DNA from: Lachnospiraceae bacterium
GTDB lineage: Bacteria; Bacillota; Clostridia; Lachnospirales; Lachnospiraceae
NCBI GenBank assembly: GCA_017476305.1
Contig: JAFVAA010000561.1
Span: forward strand, 1 to 7,693
Length of the DNA: 7,693 bases
Direction: 5' to 3'
Of the stretch, positions 1-5,496 are shown in pieces (the first letter of the stretch is position 1; the number at the start of each line of letters is the position of its first letter). The translations under genes were made by a program, and so were the position numbers. The notes under the pieces were generated by a model. The model did no database searches, was not told the origin of the DNA, and worked only from the letters and a program-made list of their open reading frames with translations.

Positions 1-30
1 CTATAGTATTTTAGGTTTTTTACTGATTCT

Positions 31-64
31 ATTATACCACAGGAGGGTGCCTTTTGGTTGTCAA
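31..64 (-). promoter_or_regulatory. Possible leftward promoter with extended -10
   Basis: Read on the minus strand, bases 36 to 31 give TATAAT preceded by TGG, an extended -10 element. A perfect TTGACA lies at 64-59, but the spacing between the hexamers is 22 bases, too long for an ordinary sigma-A promoter. If active it would rely on the extended -10 and would start near base 24, transcribing a gene outside the left edge. No coding sequence can be assigned in the few bases left of it, so this is a weak call. Confidence 0.3.
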
Positions 65-90
65 GTTGCAAATTAAAGTATAAAAATTGT

Positions 91-123
91 TTGAAAAATC
101 AAGGTTTTAAAGTGATTTTTCAA
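91..123. repeat. Perfect 11-bp inverted repeat upstream of flavin reductase gene
   Basis: TTGAAAAATCA at 91-101 is the exact reverse complement of TGATTTTTCAA at 113-123, with an 11-base spacer. It lies 58 bases before the flavin reductase start. The arms are AT-rich and no T-run follows on the + strand, so a strong terminator is unlikely. A repressor/activator binding site or a leader hairpin is more plausible. Its function is not known from the sequence. Confidence 0.6.
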
Positions 124-181
124 GTGGGAAGTTTGAGTAAAATTATGTACTTGTTTAAAAACACGCAAAGGATTTTTGTAT

Positions 182-751
182 ATGGGAAAAATAAATTTCA
201 AACCTGGAAATATGCTCTACCCGCTGCCTGCCGTATTGGTGAGCTGCGGGGATATAAACGGAATCTCCAATCTTTTCACAGTTGCCTGGGCCGGGACCAT
301 CTGTACGAATCCGCCCATGCTTTCCATTTCCGTGCGGCCGGAGCGTTTTTCCTACCCCTTGATAAAAGCTTCCGGTGAATTCGTAGTCAACCTGACGACA
401 GAAGGATTATGTTACGCTACGGACTTCTGCGGCGTCCGTTCCGGCAGGGATATTGATAAATGGGAATACTGCCACCTGACCAGGCTGCCCGCAGATACCG
501 TTGCCTGCCCGATGGTAAAGGAGGCACCGGTAAATATAGAATGCCATGTGACGGAAATAAAGGAACTAGGCTCTCATCACATGTTTTTAGCGGAAGTAAC
601 TGCAGTCCATGCAGACGAAGCCTATATAGACGAAAAAAACACCTTTCATCTAAATGAAAGCAGGCTGATTACCTATTCGCACGGAAAATATTTTTCTCCC
701 GGAAAAGAATTGGGCACCTTCGGCTACTCCGTCCGGAAAAAACGGAAATAA
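182..751 (+). CDS. Flavin reductase-like FMN-binding protein
   Basis: A 189-residue protein of the flavin reductase-like / flavoredoxin family, soluble split-barrel FMN proteins that typically act as NAD(P)H:flavin oxidoreductases or as electron carriers. Visible family features are the opening FKPGNMLYPLPAVLVSCG (residues 6-23), the flavin-binding stretch NLFTVAWAGTICTNPPML (30-47) followed by SISVRP, the segment EFVVNL (66-71), and the C-terminal GTFGYSV (178-184). The length is usual for the family, and no signal peptide or membrane segment is seen. The ATG at 182 is chosen over the in-frame TTG at 176 because AAAGGA at 167-172 lies 9 bases before the ATG but only 3 before the TTG. No clear + strand promoter was found. 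The 76-base gap to the OLD gene holds no convincing terminator, so the two may share a transcript. The physiological substrate cannot be told from sequence. Confidence 0.88.
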   Translation: MGKINFKPGNMLYPLPAVLVSCGDINGISNLFTVAWAGTICTNPPMLSISVRPERFSYPLIKASGEFVVNLTTEGLCYATDFCGVRSGRDIDKWEYCHLTRLPADTVACPMVKEAPVNIECHVTEIKELGSHHMFLAEVTAVHADEAYIDEKNTFHLNESRLITYSHGKYFSPGKELGTFGYSVRKKRK

Positions 752-827
752 GAAAAGCACCAAATTCCATTTTCCTCATAAATTGAATCAGAGAAGCTTT
801 TTATAAGGCACGAAAGGAGGACAGTAT

Positions 828-2687
828 ATGAAAATCTGCTATTTAAAAATTGTAAATTTTAAGTCCATCCGGGAATTGGAAATACTGGACATCGAAAATG
901 CACTGATCTTCGTCGGAAAAAATAATACCGGTAAGACTGCTGCCATCGATGCACTTTTACTCGCCTCCGGCGTGCATAAAGTCAAACAGAGGGAGTTTTT
1001 AGACGAAAACCGCTCCATAGAGGTTTCCCTGAAAATCGAATACAGCGACGCAGATTTGGCATACTACCACTCCAAGGGTGCTATTAGCAAAACACATGAC
1101 TATACAGTCTGGTTCGATGAATTCAAAGAAAAACTGCCCTCCTTTCACGAAGGAATCCTTTCCTTTACCTTTAAAGTCAATCCGCAAAAACAGACACGTT
1201 ACAATGACGGCTATAGCAAAAACAACCCGTATATTTTAGAGATTTTTCCAAAAATATACCACATTGACCAAAACAGAAATCTTGAGGCGCTGCAGAATGA
1301 TGTATTCAGCTTCTACGATAAAGAATCCTTTGAAAAGCTAAAGGAGAACCAATGCACCTTTGACTCTACGAAAACCTGTAACCGCTGCTTTCACTGCATC
1401 GGTCTGATTGATAAAAAAACACCGGAGGAGCTGACCCTTTTTGAAACTGTGCGCCTTTTACAATATAAATTATTTCATACGAACCTGAATAAATTTGCAA
1501 AAAAAGTAAATGAACACTTCCATAAAAACGGCAGCCCGTCACAGGAAATCCAATACGTCATGGATTATGACATGGATAACCTTCTGCATATCAACACGAT
1601 GGTATACTCAAAGGAACGTGGCGGCGCTGTCGGTAATATTAACCTGTTAAGCGAGGGCTTAAAAAGCATTTATGCCCTCTCGCTTTTAGAAACATACATC
1701 GAGGAGGAGGATACCCTTCCATGCATCATTATGATGGAGGATCCGGAAATCTATCTCCACCCGCAGCTGCAAAAGGTGGCGAGTGAAATCCTTTTCCGCC
1801 TGTCCAAAAAGAATCAGGTCATTTTTTCTACGCATTCCCCGAACCTGATCTTTAACTTCTCGACGAAACAGATCAAGGAAATTGTATTAGATGAAGAATA
1901 TTATACGACAGTTAAGGAAAACATTGATATCGACATCATTTTAGATGACCTCGGCTACACCGCCAATGACCTGATGAATGTCAGCTTTGTTTTCATCGTG
2001 GAGGGGAAACAGGACAGCAACCGACTGCCGCTCCTGCTCGAAAAATATTACTCCGAAATCTATGACGATTCCGGAAACCTCAGACGCATTACCATTATTC
2101 CGACAAATAGCTGTACGAACATTAAAACCTATGCAAATTTGAAATATATCAATAAACTATATCTAAAGGATCAGTTTTTAATGATCAGGGACAGCGACGG
2201 GAAAAATCCGAAATATCTGAAAAAGCAGCTTTGCAGCTACTATGACCAGCGTTCGAAGGAGGACGAGGGAAATCTGCCAAAGGTGGAGCCAAAAAATGTA
2301 CTCATCTTAAAGTATTACTCCTTTGAAAACTATTTTTTGGATCCGAAAATTATGACAAAAATCGGCGTCATAAAGTCAGAGGAGGATTTTTACAATATTT
2401 TATTTAAAAAATTCAGGGATTACCTATATAAACTGACCAGCGTGAAGCGAATGACAAAAAAGCTGAATTTTCGTATTAAAACAAAGCAGGATGTCAAAGA
2501 CCACATCGAGGACATCAAGGTCTATGTCAGAGGACACAATCTGTTCGATATCTTTTATGGAAGATATCACGGGACGGATGAGCAGGAGATTTTAAAGAAA
2601 TATATAGAAGTGGCTCCGAGGGAAACCTTCCAGGATATTTTTGATGCCATTGATTCGTTCGTATACTTCGAAAACAGAAAGAAATAA
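828..2687 (+). CDS. OLD-family ATP-dependent nuclease (AAA/ABC ATPase plus TOPRIM)
   Basis: A 619-residue protein with the two-part plan of OLD (overcoming lysogenization defect) nucleases. An ABC-type ATPase occupies roughly residues 1-350: Walker A GKNNTGKT (30-37), an LSEG signature-like motif (274-277), Walker B region CIIMMEDPEIYLHP (299-312) and H-loop STHSP (334-338). A TOPRIM nuclease domain follows from about 385: VEGKQD (391-396, Glu392) and RDSDG (454-458, Asp455 and Asp457) supply the metal-binding acids, with YSFENYFL (497-504) downstream. A cluster Cys176-x7-Cys184-x2-Cys187-x2-Cys190 sits in the variable middle of the ATPase and could bind zinc. AGGAGG at 815-820, 7 bases before the ATG, fixes the start. 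No UvrD-like helicase (GajB), reverse transcriptase or PARIS partner lies beside it, so it resembles a stand-alone (class 1) OLD protein. A role in phage defence or DNA processing is inferred from the family, not shown here. Confidence 0.85.
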   Translation: MKICYLKIVNFKSIRELEILDIENALIFVGKNNTGKTAAIDALLLASGVHKVKQREFLDENRSIEVSLKIEYSDADLAYYHSKGAISKTHDYTVWFDEFKEKLPSFHEGILSFTFKVNPQKQTRYNDGYSKNNPYILEIFPKIYHIDQNRNLEALQNDVFSFYDKESFEKLKENQCTFDSTKTCNRCFHCIGLIDKKTPEELTLFETVRLLQYKLFHTNLNKFAKKVNEHFHKNGSPSQEIQYVMDYDMDNLLHINTMVYSKERGGAVGNINLLSEGLKSIYALSLLETYIEEEDTLPCIIMMEDPEIYLHPQLQKVASEILFRLSKKNQVIFSTHSPNLIFNFSTKQIKEIVLDEEYYTTVKENIDIDIILDDLGYTANDLMNVSFVFIVEGKQDSNRLPLLLEKYYSEIYDDSGNLRRITIIPTNSCTNIKTYANLKYINKLYLKDQFLMIRDSDGKNPKYLKKQLCSYYDQRSKEDEGNLPKVEPKNVLILKYYSFENYFLDPKIMTKIGVIKSEEDFYNILFKKFRDYLYKLTSVKRMTKKLNFRIKTKQDVKDHIEDIKVYVRGHNLFDIFYGRYHGTDEQEILKKYIEVAPRETFQDIFDAIDSFVYFENRKK

Positions 2688-2689
2688 CC

Positions 2690-2717
2690 TTGACATCTTG
2701 TAGGAAATGTTTATAAT
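2690..2717 (+). promoter_or_regulatory. Sigma-A promoter of murA
   Basis: A perfect TTGACA (2690-2695) and a perfect TATAAT (2712-2717) are separated by 16 bases. Transcription should start near 2724, giving murA a leader of roughly 180 bases. The -35 box begins two bases after the stop codon of the OLD gene, with no terminator between, so any readthrough from that gene would also enter murA. Confidence 0.8.
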
Positions 2718-2734
2718 ATTGTATAAGTTCATCT

Positions 2735-2769
2735 ATGCGCAAATTTAGGAAGCTCTAAATTCTACGCAT
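2735..2769 (+). promoter_or_regulatory. Hairpin at the 5' end of the murA leader
   Basis: ATGCG (2735-2739) pairs with CGCAT (2765-2769), and AATTTAG (2742-2748) pairs with CTAAATT (2755-2761), around a small internal loop and a 6-base loop GAAGCT. It begins about 10 bases after the predicted transcription start. No T-run follows, so it is not an intrinsic terminator. Possible roles are 5'-end stabilisation of the mRNA or part of a cis-regulatory element. I do not recognise it as a known riboswitch class. Confidence 0.55.
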
Positions 2770-2791
2770 GTCGATAGGAAAATTTGGGAAA

Positions 2792-2875
2792 ATGAAAAAC
2801 AGACTGATTTTAGTTAGAGAGAACCGAACCGTAAAAGCAGCAGGAGCAAATAGACAGACAGAAAAATCGAATTAG
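2792..2875 (+). CDS. Possible 27-codon leader ORF upstream of murA
   Basis: An ATG at 2792 opens a 27-residue reading frame ending in TAG at 2873-2875, inside the predicted murA leader. The peptide begins MKNRLILVRE and is rich in Arg and Lys (5 Arg, 3 Lys). Translation initiation is poorly supported: GGGA at 2786-2789 is too close to the ATG, and AGGA at 2776-2779 is 12 bases away. The frame ends 31 bases before the murA ATG. It may be a regulatory leader peptide or chance; no homologue is recognised. Confidence 0.2.
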   Translation: MKNRLILVRENRTVKAAGANRQTEKSN

Positions 2876-2906
2876 CAGATATTATTTTGAATTTATGAGG
2901 TGCATT

Positions 2907-4208
2907 ATGGAAAATCAATATATTATCAAGGGTGGAACACCTCTGCAGGGAGAAGTAACCATCAGCGGCGCGAAAAATGCCGCTTTAGGCATTTTGGCTG
3001 CCGCTATTATGACAGATGAAACTGTCACGATCGATAATCTTCCAGACGTTAGGGATATTAATGTTTTATTACAGGCAATAGAGGGAATCGGGGCTACCGT
3101 AGACAGGATCAGCCCGCATGTCGTAAAAATAAATGGAAATTCCATCGGTGATGTGACAATCGACTATGATTCCATTCGAAAGATTCGTGCTTCGTACTAT
3201 TTGCTGGGCGCGCTTCTTGGAAAATATAAAAAAGCAAAGGTCGCACTTCCAGGCGGCTGTGATATCGGAAGCCGTCCGATCGACCAGCACTTAAAGGGAT
3301 TTCGTGCTTTGGGCGCTTCCGTGAACATCGAATACGGTATGATAAATACGCAGGCAGACCGGCTCGTCGGAAACCATATCTTCCTTGACGTGGTTTCTGT
3401 AGGTGCTACCATCAATATCATGCTTGCTGCCTGTATGGCAGAGGGAAAAACGGTCATTGAAAATGCAGCAAAGGAGCCGCATATCGTAGATGTAGCAAAC
3501 TTTTTGAACAGCATGGGCGCGAACATCAAAGGGGCAGGTACCGATAAGATCCGTATCCGCGGAGTGGGCAGACTTCATGCCAGTGAGTATTCCATCATTC
3601 CGGATCAGATTGAAGCCGGCACATTTATGGTCGCTGCCGCTGCCACAAAAGGAAATATTTTGATAAAAAATGTCATTCCGAAGCATTTAGAGGCTATCTC
3701 CGGAAAGCTTTTAGAAATCGGTGCCAAGGTAGAGGAGTTTGACGATGCGGTACGTGTTTCCGCAGATGACCGCTTGCAGCACACACAGATCAAAACTTCC
3801 CCATATCCTGGATTTCCTACGGATATGCAGCCTCAGATCGCTACCCTTTTGGCATTATCAGAGGGTACGAGTACCGTTACGGAAAGCATTTTTGAAAACC
3901 GGTTCCGATATGTTGATGAACTCTCCCGTATGGGAGCCAATATAAAAGTAGAGGGAAACGTAGCCATCATCGAAGGGGTGGAAAATTTCACCGGTGCTAC
4001 CGTTTCTGCACCGGATTTACGCGCCGGTGCTGCACTTGTAGTCGCTGCACTGGTAGCTGATGGCATTTCCACGATTGACTGTATTCGCTACATTGAACGT
4101 GGCTACGAATGTTTTGAATCCAAAATGTCTGCCCTCGGTGCCAGTATGGAAAAAATTCCAATCGATGATGACAGAGCCGTTCAGAAATTTAAACTAAAGG
4201 TTAGCTAG
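2907..4208 (+). CDS. murA: UDP-N-acetylglucosamine 1-carboxyvinyltransferase (MurA)
   Basis: A cytoplasmic enzyme that transfers enolpyruvate from phosphoenolpyruvate to UDP-GlcNAc, the first committed step of peptidoglycan synthesis. At 433 residues the length is standard for MurA. Conserved elements are SGAKNAAL (20-27, the Lys/Asn substrate pair), RASYYLLG (94-101), the catalytic loop PGGCDIGSRPID (115-126) with Cys118, FPTDMQPQ (303-310) with the catalytic Asp306, and DLRAGAAL (370-377) with Arg372. Because the loop residue is Cys rather than Asp, the enzyme is expected to be of the fosfomycin-susceptible type. The ATG at 2907 gives the family-typical start MENQYIIKGG and has GAGGTG at 2897-2902 before it; the in-frame ATG at 2895 would overlap that site and add four atypical residues. 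It is transcribed from the promoter at 2690-2717 and ends before the terminator at 4264-4295. Whether the genome has a second murA paralogue is not visible. Confidence 0.97.
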   Translation: MENQYIIKGGTPLQGEVTISGAKNAALGILAAAIMTDETVTIDNLPDVRDINVLLQAIEGIGATVDRISPHVVKINGNSIGDVTIDYDSIRKIRASYYLLGALLGKYKKAKVALPGGCDIGSRPIDQHLKGFRALGASVNIEYGMINTQADRLVGNHIFLDVVSVGATINIMLAACMAEGKTVIENAAKEPHIVDVANFLNSMGANIKGAGTDKIRIRGVGRLHASEYSIIPDQIEAGTFMVAAAATKGNILIKNVIPKHLEAISGKLLEIGAKVEEFDDAVRVSADDRLQHTQIKTSPYPGFPTDMQPQIATLLALSEGTSTVTESIFENRFRYVDELSRMGANIKVEGNVAIIEGVENFTGATVSAPDLRAGAALVVAALVADGISTIDCIRYIERGYECFESKMSALGASMEKIPIDDDRAVQKFKLKVS

Positions 4209-4250
4209 TACATCAGAAATTTAACATAAAACAAATTAATTTATGATGTA
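4209..4250 (+). other. Imperfect hairpin directly after murA
   Basis: TACATCA (4209-4215) pairs with TGATGTA (4244-4250), and after one mismatch AAATT (4217-4221) pairs with AATTT (4238-4242), leaving a 16-base loop. It starts at the base after the murA stop codon. It is AT-rich and has no T-run, so it may be an mRNA 3'-end structure rather than a terminator. It overlaps a possible weak promoter. Confidence 0.4.
4221..4247 (+). promoter_or_regulatory. Weak candidate promoter for the J-domain/tmk operon
   Basis: TTAACA (4221-4226) and TATGAT (4242-4247) each match the sigma-A consensus at five of six positions, but the spacer is only 15 bases. It is the only candidate I find between murA and the next gene. 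If used, the terminator-like hairpin at 4264-4295 would lie within the leader of the downstream operon. Confidence 0.22.
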
Positions 4251-4263
4251 ATAAACCTGCTGG

Positions 4264-4295
4264 GAGGAGCGTTCATTATAATGCTCCTCTTTTTT
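4264..4295 (+). terminator. Intrinsic terminator after murA
   Basis: GAGGAGCGTT (4264-4273) pairs with AATGCTCCTC (4280-4289) through 10 bp including one G-T wobble. The loop is six bases (CATTAT) and six T residues follow (4290-4295). This is a classic Rho-independent terminator for murA. It ends only 25 bases before the start codon of the next gene, so it could also act as an attenuator for that gene. Confidence 0.85.
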
Positions 4296-4304
4296 GAAAA
4301 TGGG

Positions 4305-4314
4305 AAAGGAGGTG
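4305..4314 (+). promoter_or_regulatory. Ribosome binding site that fixes a TTG start
   Basis: AAAGGAGGTG is a near-perfect complement of the 16S rRNA 3' end, with its AGGAGG core (4307-4312) 8 bases before TTG at 4321. The next in-frame Met is residue 48, inside the J-domain, so TTG is the only start that keeps the domain whole. Confidence 0.85.
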
Positions 4315-4320
4315 TCCTGA

Positions 4321-5496
4321 TTGCCAAAAGAATTTAAAGATTATTACCAGATTTTGCAGGTGCATCATGATGCCTCTCCGGAAGTCATCAAAGCTGCCTA
4401 CCGCAAGCTCTGTACGCTGTACCATCCGGATACAAACGGAAACCACAAGGAAGAAGCGCGCATGATGGATATCAATGAAGCGTATCATACGCTCAGTGAT
4501 GCGGACAAGCGTACAGAGTACCAAAAAATCTGGCTGGAAAAAAGGGGACTTCGCAGTATGCACGTCTACCCCGCCGCCTATCCGCCGAAGGGAGTACCGT
4601 ATGATCCCGTGAAAAATGTTTTAGACCAGTATTTTCATTCTCTGTTTACGAAAAACTGGGACAATGCATACTCCTGCCTCACTTTAGAGGATCAGGAACA
4701 GGTATCGAAATCGGATTTTTCTGCCTGGCGAATGGCAATCAGCGACTGCTATGAAATGCAGGACTACAGGATTCAGGAATACCGCAGCTTTCATCGCTGC
4801 CGGATAGGAGAATATGTCTATGACAAAGTTCAGGAATATGCTGTGACCATCATGGACTTAGACCTGCAGACACAGAAAAACTCGCAGACCACCACACATA
4901 AATATGTTGCATTTGACGGAACCTCGTGGAAAGTCTGCCTGGGTGTGAAAAATGTCAGTCAGGCTACGATCAAATTCAAGCTTCTGGCAGAGCGCAGAAA
5001 AAATTATGATCCCATCGCATTGTACCAGAGTGCCGTATCAAAAAATGATCCTTTGACGGGCCTGCTCAGCGAAAGCGGATTTTATGACGAAGCATTTAAA
5101 GAGGTCGAGCGATTTAAAAGACATCACAATCCATTGTCCTTAGTCGCCTTTCAGATAGACTGTGAAAATCCTGACAGAGAGATTCCATGCCTGTGCTTTT
5201 GCGCAAACATCATCAAGTCCTCCAGCCGGATTACAGACATCATTGCAAAGTTCGGCAACAACCAGATCGTTTGTATGCTGCCGGAAACCTCGGAATCACA
5301 GGCGCTTACTGCCACACAGAAATTTATCACAAATATTAAAAAAAGACAAGCCGAACCTTTTACCATAAATGCAGGAGTGCTTTTTTACACAGGCACCTCT
5401 GCCATTGAAGATGCGGTATTTGCCGTTTGCTCCGATGCAAGGAGCAGAGGACATCTCATCCTACCAAATTATAAAAATCAGGGAGCGTGGTTATGA
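4321..5496 (+). CDS. J-domain protein with degenerate GGDEF-like C-terminal domain
   Basis: A 391-residue, three-part protein. Residues 7-68 are a J-domain (DYYQILQVH, HPD at 35-37, INEAYHTLSD), the module that stimulates Hsp70/DnaK ATPase; no G/F-rich region or zinc-finger follows, so it is not DnaJ itself. Residues about 96-215 form a middle domain (YFHSLFTKNWDNAYSCL at 104-120) that loosely recalls NTF2-like folds, a weak inference. Residues about 240-385 resemble a GGDEF domain: DPLTGL (243-248), VAFQID (275-280), then FGNNQIVCMLPET (311-323) where active enzymes have YGGDEF followed by LLPET. The catalytic motif is lost (GNNQI), so diguanylate cyclase activity is not expected. RITD (303-306) lies exactly five residues before it, the spacing of the c-di-GMP I-site. 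The gene starts with TTG after an ideal ribosome binding site, and its stop overlaps the tmk start (ATGA). No membrane segment is seen. The client and ligand are unknown. Confidence 0.82.
   Translation: MPKEFKDYYQILQVHHDASPEVIKAAYRKLCTLYHPDTNGNHKEEARMMDINEAYHTLSDADKRTEYQKIWLEKRGLRSMHVYPAAYPPKGVPYDPVKNVLDQYFHSLFTKNWDNAYSCLTLEDQEQVSKSDFSAWRMAISDCYEMQDYRIQEYRSFHRCRIGEYVYDKVQEYAVTIMDLDLQTQKNSQTTTHKYVAFDGTSWKVCLGVKNVSQATIKFKLLAERRKNYDPIALYQSAVSKNDPLTGLLSESGFYDEAFKEVERFKRHHNPLSLVAFQIDCENPDREIPCLCFCANIIKSSSRITDIIAKFGNNQIVCMLPETSESQALTATQKFITNIKKRQAEPFTINAGVLFYTGTSAIEDAVFAVCSDARSRGHLILPNYKNQGAWL

Noticed and set aside
176..184. TTG at 176 as the flavin reductase start
   Set aside because: It is only 3 bases from the AAAGGA site; the ATG at 182 has proper spacing.
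58..378. A 106-codon + strand frame starting at TTG 58, with AGGAGG at 41-46
   Set aside because: The spacing from AGGAGG to the TTG is 11 bases, the protein resembles nothing known, and most of it lies in another frame of the well-supported flavin reductase gene.
752..827. Promoter with TATAAG at 802-807 for the OLD gene
   Set aside because: No -35 box at suitable spacing; the best candidate, TTGAAT (783-788), is only 13 bases away.
2735..2769. Hairpin after the OLD gene as its terminator
   Set aside because: No T-run follows, and it lies downstream of the murA promoter, so it belongs to the murA leader.
2895..2909. ATG at 2895 as the murA start
   Set aside because: It overlaps the GAGGTG ribosome binding site of the ATG at 2907 and adds residues not seen in MurA proteins.
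3197..3686. Long minus-strand frames of 110 and 131 codons inside murA
   Set aside because: They are antisense shadows of a clear, fully conserved MurA and have no recognisable product.
5030..5490. Active diguanylate cyclase domain
   Set aside because: The GGDEF signature is replaced by GNNQI and one metal-ligand Asp is replaced by Gln, so catalysis is not expected.
5487..5495. GTG at 5487 as the tmk start
   Set aside because: It is directly next to the GGGAG site (1 base), whereas the ATG at 5493 has a 7-base spacing and an ATGA overlap.
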